This document shows positions 14,746 through 22,044 of a stretch of 33,237 bases of DNA, piece by piece. The position numbers were made by a program, and so were the translations under genes. This stretch comes from a virus. The stretch covers positions 1-33,237 of IMG/VR virus record IMGVR_UViG_3300037963_004562. One strand, given 5' to 3'. Positions within the stretch are counted from its first letter, which is position 1. The number at the start of each line of letters is the position of its first letter. Under the pieces are notes generated by a model, which saw only the letters and a list, made by a program, of their open reading frames with translations, ran no database searches and was not told the DNA's origin.

Positions 14746-16940
14746 GCCTCTTCCTCCACGGCCACAAATGCGACTCGCTTTCTTCCTTTAGTTTGAATTT
14801 CAATCAGAGCAATTTCCCCCGCGTCCACCAGGGCCCGGACAACCTCTGCGTGCTCTTTCGGCTTAAGATTCCTAAACCTTCTTTTTATTTCTCTTTCCGT
14901 CATCCCTCTCTCGCCCGCGGCCAACACTGCTTCGAGTACAGCTTGACGCCTTGCGCCAAACTCGGAGCCTGTCATCTGCGTGCCCACGGCCTTGACCAGC
15001 CCGTTGAATGCGTGCCCGCTGTACGCAACGGCCCACTCCATCGCCTCCCGGTCTATCTTGGGCGATGTCTTAGAGCAGGCCACTATTGCGGACAGCCGCA
15101 TCGCGATTTCGACCGAGCGAGCCAAAAGGACATCCATGCCACTGTTCGCGAGCTTTCGGCGCCTCTTGACGGTCTCAGCCTCGAAGGCATCCAGCACCTC
15201 ATATGCCTCTGGGGCAAACTCTAGCTCCACTGTCTTCGGCGCCACATCGTGCACCTCGACGCCGGGCAAATTTCCTCTTCCGGCATCGCGCATCGATTGT
15301 GCCCACCGGACGACTCCCGCAGGAGGAGCTGCTTTGGTCTGGCCCCTCTTTCGAGCACCGCACTCCGCCGGAGAGTTGACGACAAGAAACCGTCCCAACA
15401 TACCGGCCTCGATATCAGCCTCCCCAATCGCGGAATAAAACTGCTTTGGGGTCGTCATCGAATACAAAGTAATCGCAGGCCTGGTTACCTTGAGCCTCTC
15501 AACGTCCCCGCGCTGCTTCTCTGTCAAACCCATCGAGCTATATGCCCGAGGCCTAAGTGTTCCATCTAGTCGCCCGAAGGCCTCGACTAGCGTCGTCACC
15601 GCTTCCTGCAATTGGCTGTTACCCGATGCGCTGCAGGCCTGCAGGTACTTTCCAAACTCGTCGATGACCGTAATATGCGTTGGCCTGTCTCGCAGCTCCG
15701 AATAGACTGCTCCAGGGCTCGTGTAACCGCTGCCCCCGATCAATTCATCAAGACCCGCGGCATCCAGAATCTTCTCCACCGCTTTCTTGCCATACTCTTT
15801 ACCGGTCCCACTTTTGGCGACGGTTAGAAAATAAAGGCTGGTGAAGTTTGACTCGGTCGTCACATACTTTCGGCCCAACACCACGCTTCCCAGCGCAAGG
15901 GCTGACTGTACTGCCATCTCTACGTGTGGCGCCGGTGCCGTTGTCATGTACCAGCGCACGAAGTCCCCCAAGACCCCAGGGATAGTGTGCAGCTTCGCCG
16001 GCAGCGCACTGATTACTGTTTTCGGCTTTTTTATACGAATAGGTTCAGCGGCAGGCTCGATGGGCTTGTCTTCGGGATGATTGCGTTGATGCGTTTTAAA
16101 AACAGAGGCCACCGTTTTATGGAGCTCCCTGCCATCAAGAGGCACCGGGTTAGCATCATTCCATTCTGCCACCTTCTTAAATGCCTTATTGAAGTCGTCG
16201 CCTTCGTGAATGAACTGGCCAACGAGGGAGGCCGCGGCGTTATTTCTCCCCTCGTTCTCTCCGACCGGGCTTCCGTCGTGAGGTATCTTGACATCCGACA
16301 CATCAAATATGTTTCTTGGAAGCTGGGCCTTAGCTGGAAAACCCGGCCCATTGGGCCCATTGGTCCCAATAGCTTTCATGAGTTCAAAGATTACATCCGG
16401 CGAGCGGTAAGCAAGGTCCTCGAACTCATCAATCCCATCAAAGACCACCAGGTCATATACCGCTCGCTCTACCCCATAACCTTTCAGCTTAAGGTCCTGA
16501 TCCGCAGTCCTCACGCTGCCCGGCGCCACCACGTAACTGCCTTTGTTACTATCGCCGCTCGGGCTGCAGAAGATATCAACTCCTCCCATAATTCTAGATG
16601 GAATCTTAGCGCCTGGGTCCGTTCTAAAATAAAGGTGCCGCCCCCTTGGCGTTTGGACTTCGAAATTACTGTGCCCCACGATGCCTCGAATCAAAGGCTC
16701 TTTTTCAGGCTTATCAATATCGACGACGACGAGCCCGCGGCCAGTCCGAATTCCTAAGTTAAATGCAGGCGCCTCGCCGTCAATTGTCTCTAGCTCTTCC
16801 GCCGAGACAGTGTTTCCGGTGCTGAATAGATTCCAGCCTTCCGTCTTGATTGCGTTTGTGCCTCGCTCGCCGCGCAGCAAGCGTCCATCAAATATTGCAG
16901 CCAGTTCGCACCACTGCGCTGCCGTGAAATTTGCCATCAT
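14742..16940 (-). CDS. PrimPol primase-helicase
   Basis: A 732-residue replication protein. The N-terminal domain (1-165) has archaeo-eukaryotic PrimPol motifs: VVVDID at 71-76, a RGRHLYFR histidine motif with His102, and VDIFCSP with Asp122. Residues about 228-290 resemble a PriCT linker domain. The C-terminal ATPase (about 315-560, DUF3987-like) has Walker A AKSGTGKE at 375-382, Walker B ITVIDEFGKY at 423-432 and LGRFLV near 515. It probably primes and unwinds DNA for a host polymerase, as no phage DNA polymerase is present. The start is preceded by GAGGGGGTAA. Confidence 0.85.
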   Translation of the reverse strand: MMANFTAAQWCELAAIFDGRLLRGERGTNAIKTEGWNLFSTGNTVSAEELETIDGEAPAFNLGIRTGRGLVVVDIDKPEKEPLIRGIVGHSNFEVQTPRGRHLYFRTDPGAKIPSRIMGGVDIFCSPSGDSNKGSYVVAPGSVRTADQDLKLKGYGVERAVYDLVVFDGIDEFEDLAYRSPDVIFELMKAIGTNGPNGPGFPAKAQLPRNIFDVSDVKIPHDGSPVGENEGRNNAAASLVGQFIHEGDDFNKAFKKVAEWNDANPVPLDGRELHKTVASVFKTHQRNHPEDKPIEPAAEPIRIKKPKTVISALPAKLHTIPGVLGDFVRWYMTTAPAPHVEMAVQSALALGSVVLGRKYVTTESNFTSLYFLTVAKSGTGKEYGKKAVEKILDAAGLDELIGGSGYTSPGAVYSELRDRPTHITVIDEFGKYLQACSASGNSQLQEAVTTLVEAFGRLDGTLRPRAYSSMGLTEKQRGDVERLKVTRPAITLYSMTTPKQFYSAIGEADIEAGMLGRFLVVNSPAECGARKRGQTKAAPPAGVVRWAQSMRDAGRGNLPGVEVHDVAPKTVELEFAPEAYEVLDAFEAETVKRRRKLANSGMDVLLARSVEIAMRLSAIVACSKTSPKIDREAMEWAVAYSGHAFNGLVKAVGTQMTGSEFGARRQAVLEAVLAAGERGMTEREIKRRFRNLKPKEHAEVVRALVDAGEIALIEIQTKGRKRVAFVAVEEEA

Positions 16941-16958
16941 TATTACCCCCTCTTTGAG

Positions 16959-17141
16959 TTATTTTCTCTGAGCCTCAAGTGCATCCAGACCCAGGACGAT
17001 AGCAAGACGCATCACGTCAGCGCGACCGGCGTCTCCACTCGGGAAACGTCTCACGTCTTTACTTAAGTCCACGGCCATCTTGTCCGCTCGCTCTAGAATT
17101 TCAGTGGAAATTTTAATTCCGTATACCGTACTTTCAGCCAT
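16959..17141 (-). CDS. Ribbon-helix-helix-like regulator
   Basis: A 60-residue protein. The layout is a strand (STVYGIKIS, residues 4-12), helix (TEILERADKMAVDLSK), loop with Gly/Asp, then helix (RADVMRLAIVLGLDALEA). It fits ribbon-helix-helix DNA-binding proteins, although the loop between the helices is longer than usual. It is the first gene of the leftward block, with GGAG at proper spacing, and faces the divergent promoter region with its palindrome. Autorepression is likely, and binding to the TGGCC arrays is a speculative alternative. Confidence 0.65.
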   Translation of the reverse strand: MAESTVYGIKISTEILERADKMAVDLSKDVRRFPSGDAGRADVMRLAIVLGLDALEAQRK

Positions 17142-17171
17142 AAAGGCTCCTTTTGTTTGTGTTTTGTTTGT

Positions 17172-17199
17172 TTTATCATGCTAAAACGTTTGACGTCAA
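17172..17199 (-). promoter_or_regulatory. Leftward promoter for the regulator and replication genes
   Basis: On the minus strand TTGACG (17194-17199), a 16-base spacer, then GATAAA (17172-17177). The -35 hexamer forms one half of the perfect palindrome TTGACGTCAA (17190-17199). It would drive the regulator gene beginning at 17141. Four of six -10 bases match consensus. Confidence 0.45.
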
Positions 17200-17221
17200 A
17201 TGCAATACATGAAACTATAAT
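17190..17221 (+). promoter_or_regulatory. Rightward early promoter with palindromic operator
   Basis: A perfect TATAAT lies at 17216-17221, 41 bases upstream of the first rightward gene. TTGACG at 17190-17195 is the nearest -35-like box but the spacer is 20 bases, longer than usual, so the promoter may need an activator or use a weak -35. The 10-bp palindrome TTGACGTCAA (17190-17199) covers both -35 boxes and is a likely operator. Confidence 0.5.
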
Positions 17222-17261
17222 GATGTCAGGCGGAGGCGCCGAACCGAACGAAGGAAAGAAG

Positions 17262-17456
17262 ATGCACTTAGACAAAGAAACACTCGCCAAGCTTAACGAA
17301 GCCAAGAAACTTGTTGGTCAAAAAGTCCGGTCCCGGGCTTACGAAGCTCCAAAGACAGTATCGGAAGTATTCATTGCAGACAAAGACGACTGCGGCTTGG
17401 TGATTTGCGTAGACTTCACCGACGGCACCTATAGCGATCTCGCCGATATCTACTAA
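17262..17456 (+). CDS. Small hypothetical protein, first rightward gene
   Basis: A 64-residue protein. The start ATG 17262 is chosen because AAGGAAAG precedes it, as in the next two genes. A longer reading frame from 17157 would overlap the promoter. The sequence has a basic helical N-terminus (MHLDKETLAKLNEAKKLVG) and a strand-rich C-terminus (VFIADKDDCGLVICVDFTDG). No family is recognised. Position suggests an early gene, often a host-takeover or anti-defence protein in phages, but nothing direct supports a function. Confidence 0.6.
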   Translation: MHLDKETLAKLNEAKKLVGQKVRSRAYEAPKTVSEVFIADKDDCGLVICVDFTDGTYSDLADIY

Positions 17457-17481
17457 GCCAGAGCCAAAGGAAAGAACGAAG

Positions 17482-17736
17482 ATGAAAGCATTTCTAAGAA
17501 ACCGGTATTCATTGCGCCACCTGCTCAAGAACATAAGTCCAGTTGAAGTTCGCTGCATCGCGCAGGGAGACAGCACTATCGCGCCTTGGTTGGTATCCAA
17601 GGTGTTCGGCGGCCTGACAGACACCCAGGCCGAAGCCCTCGCGATAGACCTTGAAACTGAAATCAGGACTTGGAACGCCGGCACAACAGACGAAGCCCGG
17701 GAGAGCCTCCGGGCTGTCCTGGGACTTATAAAGTAA
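17482..17736 (+). CDS. Hypothetical early protein
   Basis: An 84-residue protein with AAGGAAAGAACGAAG before the ATG, nearly the same leader as its neighbours. Mostly helical, with a basic N-terminus (RNRYSLRHLLKN) and an acidic second half (LAIDLETEIRTW). No catalytic motif or transmembrane span is visible, and I do not recognise the family. Confidence 0.6.
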   Translation: MKAFLRNRYSLRHLLKNISPVEVRCIAQGDSTIAPWLVSKVFGGLTDTQAEALAIDLETEIRTWNAGTTDEARESLRAVLGLIK

Positions 17737-17755
17737 ACAAAAGAAGGGAAGAACG

Positions 17756-18334
17756 ATGCAAAGGAACCAATCAATCAAATCTTGGCAAGACCTCAGTCAT
17801 AGCGACCGAGAGCAAATTGCCGAGGACCTTTTTGAGGACGAAGACTACCACGTCAAAGTTTTTCGATTCAAATATCAAGGTGCTTTTTACCAGACTCTGC
17901 ACGGCGTCGAATTAATTGTCGCCACACATCAGCGTTACCATAAGCCACTTAGAGCGATGCAACTGATCACCAAGTTAAGGGAGGAGGTTGAGGTTTGGAA
18001 GGCGCGAGCCAGAATCGCGGAAGACGAGCTGCAGGCAGAACGCATAGATCACCGTGAGGCAATGGCAGACCGACAACTCTTGCTCAATCAAATAGAGCAC
18101 GAGCGATACGAACGCCAGGCTGCACAGCGCACCATTTCGCGACTGGGCGGCGATTTCGAGACTGGCCCCGACAAGTATAGAATCGATTGGGCCTGCAACG
18201 ACGTGTACGAGTACCGGCCACATTCAGACGCATATTTTTTTATCGGCGATATTCGTGGGTATGGAATTACTCACGCCGACAGCAACGCACAAGCGATTGC
18301 TAAAATTGAACTTAAAAAACAAGGGGTATTATGA
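17756..18334 (+). CDS. Hypothetical protein with central coiled coil
   Basis: A 192-residue protein, with AAGGGAAG before the start. The N-terminal region (1-70) is mixed. Residues about 72-130 form a long charged helix with heptad-like spacing (LREEVEVWKARARIAEDELQ) that should be a coiled coil. The C-terminal 55 residues are a compact domain rich in Tyr and Asp. The stop overlaps the next start as ATGA. The function is unknown. Confidence 0.6.
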   Translation: MQRNQSIKSWQDLSHSDREQIAEDLFEDEDYHVKVFRFKYQGAFYQTLHGVELIVATHQRYHKPLRAMQLITKLREEVEVWKARARIAEDELQAERIDHREAMADRQLLLNQIEHERYERQAAQRTISRLGGDFETGPDKYRIDWACNDVYEYRPHSDAYFFIGDIRGYGITHADSNAQAIAKIELKKQGVL

Positions 18335-18687
18335 TGGGTAAAAAGAGGGCACCAAGGCGCTGCACGTACTGTGGGCAGCTGGGTCACGACAGGCGAAACT
18401 GTCCACACCTCCAAATCTTAAAAAAACTAGAACAGTCAGCGGAGGAGAAGCCCAAGGAGAAGACTTTTGAGGTAGTCGAAAACATTGTGGCGCTTTTAAA
18501 CGAGGCGATGAGCGATGTGGAATCTTCATCGATGAACGCTTATGGGCATCCGACTCTCAACGTAGACAATAACGGCGAGATTTTTGTGGAGGAGACCCCA
18601 GTCATAACAGGGCTGATGGCCTTGGGTGTGTGTCGTTTTTATCTAGCAAAAGCAAGAGGAGGCAACGATGGCTCTAATGGCGTATAA
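18331..18687 (+). CDS. CCHC zinc-knuckle protein
   Basis: A 118-residue protein. Residues 11-24 read CTYCGQLGHDRRNC, an exact C-x2-C-x4-H-x4-C zinc knuckle preceded by a basic patch (KKRAPRR), the arrangement used by retroviral and eukaryotic nucleocapsid-type RNA or ssDNA binders. The rest is acidic and helical, with no known domain. AGGGGTATT precedes the ATGATG start. A nucleic-acid binding role during early infection is inferred. Residues after about 80 overlap the next gene at the DNA level. Confidence 0.65.
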   Translation: MMGKKRAPRRCTYCGQLGHDRRNCPHLQILKKLEQSAEEKPKEKTFEVVENIVALLNEAMSDVESSSMNAYGHPTLNVDNNGEIFVEETPVITGLMALGVCRFYLAKARGGNDGSNGV

Positions 18688-18859
18688 GATGCGACGCTCT
18701 CGCGGCAAGGTCGAGGTTTTTCACATAGTACACGGCTGGGTAGAGGCGCTGAGCATCAAGCCCGATGTAGTTAAGATTAAGCGCTACGATGCAAACGACG
18801 GTGGCTTTGTAGTTCACAATGAATCTCACGACAAATTCAGACTGACCGGCGAGGCTTGA
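18668..18859 (+). CDS. Small basic hypothetical protein
   Basis: A 63-residue protein. The ATG has GAGGAGG seven to nine bases upstream and overlaps the end of the zinc-knuckle gene by 20 bases in another frame. The sequence alternates strands (KVEVFHIVHGWVEALSI, then GGFVVHNESHDKFRL), suggesting a small beta fold. The function is not recognised. A terminator-like hairpin follows at 18882. Confidence 0.55.
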   Translation: MALMAYKMRRSRGKVEVFHIVHGWVEALSIKPDVVKIKRYDANDGGFVVHNESHDKFRLTGEA

Positions 18860-18881
18860 ACCCTTCGGCTTAACTGGTCAG

Positions 18882-18917
18882 GCCCCGGTCAGTCGCGCAA
18901 ACTGGCCGGGGCATTTT
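18882..18917 (+). terminator. Intrinsic terminator or attenuator within the rightward block
   Basis: GCCCCGGTCAGT (18882-18893) pairs with ACTGGCCGGGGC (18901-18912) over 12 positions with one G-T wobble and a 7-base loop. ATTTT follows. It separates the small early genes from the Sak4-SSB-nuclease module. No promoter is seen in the 20 bases before the next gene, so partial read-through (attenuation) is more likely than a full stop. Confidence 0.75.
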
Positions 18918-18936
18918 AACTGCGCAAGGAAACTTT

Positions 18937-19611
18937 ATGAAGATAACTAGAACCAACGATTTGCTTCGGCATTTCCTAAAGATGACAGTTTACTCGGGCA
19001 GCGGTGGCGGTAAGACAAGACTTGCTGCAACGACCGGTGGACCCACGGTGGTGATCAGTGCTGAGGGAGGCCTGCTTTCACTTCGGGACCATGACCTGAT
19101 TGCGATAGAGGTAAAAAGCATCGCAGACATGCAAGAGGCCTACAAGTGGCTGGTCAACTCAGATGAAGCCGCGGGAATAGAATGGGTTTGCATAGATTCT
19201 ATTTCTGAGATTGCAGAGGTTTCTCTGGCTCATCACAAAGAAGAAAATAAGCACGGCCCAAGAGCTTATGGCCAGATGGCTGACACGATGACCTCTATCA
19301 TTCGGGCGTTTCGAGACTTGCCTGAGAAACACGTTTATATGACTGCCAAACAAGAGAGGCTGCAACTCGATGACGGTTCGATGGTCTACGGCCCAAGCAT
19401 GCCAGGCAAGAACTTGACTCAGCAACTACCCTATTTCTTTGACGAGGTATTTGCTCTTCGCGTCCACACCGATGAAGAGGGCAACGTTCAGAGATGGCTT
19501 CAAACCGGAGCGAATGGAACGCACACCGCTAAAGACAGAAGCGGTGCGCTTGATCTTTTTGAACCATGCGACCTGTCGCATATTAAAACTAAAATTCTAG
19601 GAGAAAAATGA
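18937..19611 (+). CDS. Sak4-like RecA-fold recombination ATPase
   Basis: A 224-residue protein with a single P-loop ATPase core. Walker A is GSGGGKT at 21-27 and Walker B is VCIDS at 84-88, followed by a KHVYMTAKQER strand region. The length and the pairing with an ssDNA-binding protein gene directly downstream match phage Sak4 proteins (annotated AAA_24 or 'nucleotide-binding protein'). These promote single-strand annealing with the partner SSB. AAGGAAAC precedes the start. Confidence 0.75.
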   Translation: MKITRTNDLLRHFLKMTVYSGSGGGKTRLAATTGGPTVVISAEGGLLSLRDHDLIAIEVKSIADMQEAYKWLVNSDEAAGIEWVCIDSISEIAEVSLAHHKEENKHGPRAYGQMADTMTSIIRAFRDLPEKHVYMTAKQERLQLDDGSMVYGPSMPGKNLTQQLPYFFDEVFALRVHTDEEGNVQRWLQTGANGTHTAKDRSGALDLFEPCDLSHIKTKILGEK

Positions 19612-19612
19612 A

Positions 19613-20185
19613 ATGGCAAACTTATCACACATTGACATGTCTAACGTTGAGATTGGACCGGATGCAGGCTCGGGCTATGATCTTCTGCCCGAGGGCAAGT
19701 ACCTGGCTAAGGTGATTGACTCTAAGCTAGTGCCAACCAAGGGGATGTATCAGCCAGTTGACAAAAATGGGAAGGCGAAAGGCAAGCCTGTGCCAAAGGG
19801 CTACCTTCTTGAGCTGACTTGGCAGATTCAAAGCGGTCCACACGAGCGGCGCCTCATATGGGACAAAATTACTTTGATTCATACGAGCGATGACGCTCAA
19901 AGAATTGGAAGAGAGACCTGGAGAAAGGCCGTTCGAGCCGCCGGGCTTGGCGCGGCGCCTCAAGACTCTAGCGAGATTCACCAAAGGCCAGTCGTGATTC
20001 TGGTTAAAACTAAGCCTGCAAGTAACGGATACGAAGCAGCAAATTCCATTAAGTCTTATTACCCAGCTCCGGCTCAACAGGGTGTTATGAACCAACCAAT
20101 GCAGGCAAACGCACCGATTGCGGGCGAGCCTCAAGCAGCTCCACCATGGGGCGGGAAAACAGCTCAGGGCGACGTCCCATTCTGA
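19613..20185 (+). CDS. ssDNA-binding protein, DUF669-like
   Basis: A 190-residue protein. The N-terminus (GYDLLPEGKYLAKVIDSKLV, residues 21-40) followed by an ELTWQIQSGPHERRLIWDKI stretch fits DUF669-type OB-fold proteins of phages. The C-terminal 40 residues are Pro/Ala/Gln-rich and end in GDVPF, very similar to the C-terminal tip by which bacterial SSBs recruit partner proteins. It is one base downstream of the Sak4-like gene, supporting a shared recombination or replication role. Confidence 0.75.
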   Translation: MANLSHIDMSNVEIGPDAGSGYDLLPEGKYLAKVIDSKLVPTKGMYQPVDKNGKAKGKPVPKGYLLELTWQIQSGPHERRLIWDKITLIHTSDDAQRIGRETWRKAVRAAGLGAAPQDSSEIHQRPVVILVKTKPASNGYEAANSIKSYYPAPAQQGVMNQPMQANAPIAGEPQAAPPWGGKTAQGDVPF

Positions 20186-20199
20186 AAACTATCTAGGAG

Positions 20200-20226
20200 C
20201 CGGTGGGTGTGATTCGCACCCACCGG
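20200..20226 (+). promoter_or_regulatory. Hairpin next to a ribosome-binding site
   Basis: CCGGTGGGTG (20200-20209) and CACCCACCGG (20217-20226) form a perfect 10-bp stem with loop TGATTCG. The G-rich ribosome-binding motif GGGGGTAT follows within a few bases, then ATGATG. There is no T run, so this is not a typical terminator. It may bind a protein or limit translation of the nuclease gene. Confidence 0.55.
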
Positions 20227-20236
20227 CCGGGGGTAT

Positions 20237-21112
20237 ATGATGGCGAAACTTCCGAAGATGCAGCCGCCAACCATAGCTGAGATCTATCACCAAATTCATC
20301 GAGCCGCTAGCCCGTGGCAGCGTGACCATTTGGGCTGTTCTGGTTTAGGCGACGACTGTGAAAGAAAGATTTGGTACAGCTGGCGATGGTGGCGTCCGCC
20401 TGAATTTGACGGCAGAATCTTGCGTCTCTTCCGTCGCGGCGAGATTGAAGAAACCTGGCTTATCTCAGACTTACGTTCGGCGGGTGTCCAAGTAAGCGAG
20501 GGGCCAGACTTAGGACGGCAGTGGCGCACCAGCGCCTTAGGTGGCCACCTGGGAGGCTCAATGGACGCGGCCCTATTGGGCTTGAAAGAGGCTCCTAAAA
20601 CTTGGCACTGCGCCGAGTTCAAAACTCATAACAAAAAGTCGTTTGACGACCTTGAAAAGAAGCGAGTCAGAAAATCAAAGCCCATGCACTATGCACAGAT
20701 GCAGCTTTACTGTCATTTGTTTGGACTGAGCCGATGGGCCTACTTTGCTGTCTGCAAAGACGACGATCGAATTTATTACGAGAGAGGAGAATATGACAGA
20801 TACTACGCAGGGGAGCTGGTTGAAAAAGCTCGAAGAATCATAGAAGCGTCAGAGCCTCCGGCTAAAATTTCAGAGCGAGAGGACTATTATCAGTGTCGTT
20901 GGTGTCATCACCGCGAGGCATGCCAGCAAGAAATAATTGGCCCTGTGAAGACCTGTCGAAGCTGCAAGCACGGCAGGCCAATAATTGAGAGCCAAGGGGG
21001 AACTTGGGTTTGTCGCTTAAGTGGCGACCCACTCAGTGGGGAGGAGCAGCGGAAGGGCTGCGCCAAATATAACCAGATTGGGAGCCAGGCGCTTCCTGTC
21101 TTTGGGGGATAG
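20237..21112 (+). CDS. Cas4-like PD-(D/E)XK nuclease with Fe-S cysteines and zinc ribbon
   Basis: A 291-residue protein. The nuclease core has Asp110 (GGSMDAALLG), Glu127-x-Lys129 (CAEFKTH) and Gln154 (YAQMQLYC), the RecB/Cas4 catalytic set. Cysteines 34 and 41 before it and 220, 223 and 229 after it (CRWC, EAC) match the split iron-sulfur cluster of Cas4/AddB. A separate C-terminal part has Cys240, 243, 259 and 275, suggesting a zinc ribbon. It may make the single strands used by the Sak4/SSB pair. There are no CRISPR genes. GGGGGTAT precedes the ATGATG start. Confidence 0.75.
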   Translation: MMAKLPKMQPPTIAEIYHQIHRAASPWQRDHLGCSGLGDDCERKIWYSWRWWRPPEFDGRILRLFRRGEIEETWLISDLRSAGVQVSEGPDLGRQWRTSALGGHLGGSMDAALLGLKEAPKTWHCAEFKTHNKKSFDDLEKKRVRKSKPMHYAQMQLYCHLFGLSRWAYFAVCKDDDRIYYERGEYDRYYAGELVEKARRIIEASEPPAKISEREDYYQCRWCHHREACQQEIIGPVKTCRSCKHGRPIIESQGGTWVCRLSGDPLSGEEQRKGCAKYNQIGSQALPVFGG

Positions 21113-21113
21113 A

Positions 21114-21287
21114 ATGGAAATTTTTATTTATACCGTGGGCATCATAGGCACCGTCTTATGTGCTTTTGCGGTCTGGGAGCGTCGACAGAATCGAGCAATG
21201 CTTGATCGCCTGCGTTCGGAGGTTCTTAATCACCAGCGCAAGAATGCGATGCACGAATACCACGAGCCAGGAAGCTGGCGGCGGTGA
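21114..21287 (+). CDS. Small single-span membrane protein
   Basis: A 57-residue protein starting at ATG 21114, preceded by GGGGGAT; a longer frame from 21021 lies inside the nuclease gene. Residues 3-20 (IFIYTVGIIGTVLCAFAV) form one membrane span. A basic segment (ERRQNRAMLDRLR) follows, so the C-terminus is probably cytoplasmic. The stop overlaps the next start as TGATG. The function is unknown. Confidence 0.6.
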   Translation: MEIFIYTVGIIGTVLCAFAVWERRQNRAMLDRLRSEVLNHQRKNAMHEYHEPGSWRR

Positions 21288-21481
21288 TGTTAAAAAAAAC
21301 ATCTTACTGTCAGGGATGTATTCGCACCGATGTAACTTTGAAATTAACAAAGGCTGATGGGAAACCATACTGGCTTTGTGAAAAGTGTTTGAATCCTCTT
21401 CCTCGCAAGGCTTACGAGTTAGGTCGGGCCAATAGTCGAAAAAACTGGTCCGGCGAGGAAGAGAAAGAAAAGGCCAAGTAA
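21287..21481 (+). CDS. Small zinc-ribbon protein
   Basis: A 64-residue protein from ATG 21287 (TGATG overlap with the upstream stop). Cysteine pairs CQGC (near 8-11) and CEKC (near 31-34) define a four-cysteine zinc-binding fold. The C-terminus is highly charged (SRKNWSGEEEKEKAK). It is similar in design, but not in sequence, to the other small zinc ribbon at 12924-13100. The function is not recognised. Confidence 0.6.
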   Translation: MLKKTSYCQGCIRTDVTLKLTKADGKPYWLCEKCLNPLPRKAYELGRANSRKNWSGEEEKEKAK

Positions 21482-21502
21482 GGCCAAAAAAATAAGGGGT
21501 AT

Positions 21503-21739
21503 ATGATGAGAGATATTGGAGAGCGGCGCCTCGGTGCGCCTAAGCAAGAGAAGATTGATGATCTTTGGTGGTTTAAAGGACTGCTGTTTGTTGCCGCTGT
21601 CGCGATGACCGTCGCGCACTTTGGGCTTCAAAGGAGCTTCGCCCTCGAACGGGCTGCGGTCGGTGACCGGCATGAGCTTGAACAGATCAGTGAAGAGGAC
21701 CGCGCCGGACTGGCCGCCATAATTGCGGGAGCTGAGTGA
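21503..21739 (+). CDS. Small single-span membrane protein
   Basis: A 78-residue protein with AAGGGGTAT directly before the ATGATG start. Residues about 25-43 (FKGLLFVAAVAMTVAHFGL) form one membrane span. The C-terminal 30 residues are acidic and helical. It could be involved in superinfection exclusion or lysis control, but there is no specific evidence. Its stop overlaps the next ATG (TGATG). Confidence 0.6.
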   Translation: MMRDIGERRLGAPKQEKIDDLWWFKGLLFVAAVAMTVAHFGLQRSFALERAAVGDRHELEQISEEDRAGLAAIIAGAE

Positions 21740-22041
21740 TGGGTAAAAACAAGGAATCAAAAGAACAAATAGACCTTCAAAACATCCAAAACCTTATGCA
21801 GGTCATCGAGCAGGCCTGCAACAACTCCGCCGCCCTTGGATCTGAGTTTGTTGGGCGTAGTTGGTGCATCGACAACGAAGATTATGGTAAGGTGGCGGAA
21901 ATTTACAGGGAGTCGGTGGACACTTTGCGAGCAGCTTTCCGCGGGCTCAGTGTCGCCGAAGAGATACTAGAGCGATCGGCAGCAAGCCAGGCGCCAGCTC
22001 GGCGTCCCGGGGTAGTTCGTCGCTTGCTTTTGATGGGGTAA
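21739..22041 (+). CDS. Hypothetical helical protein
   Basis: A 100-residue protein from ATG 21739, translationally coupled to the gene before it (TGATG). It is predicted mainly helical, with an amphipathic middle (NIQNLMQVIEQACNNSAALG) and a basic C-terminus (RRPGVVRRLLLMG). No family is recognised. Confidence 0.55.
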   Translation: MGKNKESKEQIDLQNIQNLMQVIEQACNNSAALGSEFVGRSWCIDNEDYGKVAEIYRESVDTLRAAFRGLSVAEEILERSAASQAPARRPGVVRRLLLMG

Positions 22042-22044
22042 CAA

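Noticed and set aside
20237-21112. CRISPR adaptation nuclease Cas4
   Set aside because: The motifs are Cas4-like, but the neighbours are Sak4-like and SSB-like genes with no cas1, cas2 or array, so a recombination nuclease is the better reading.
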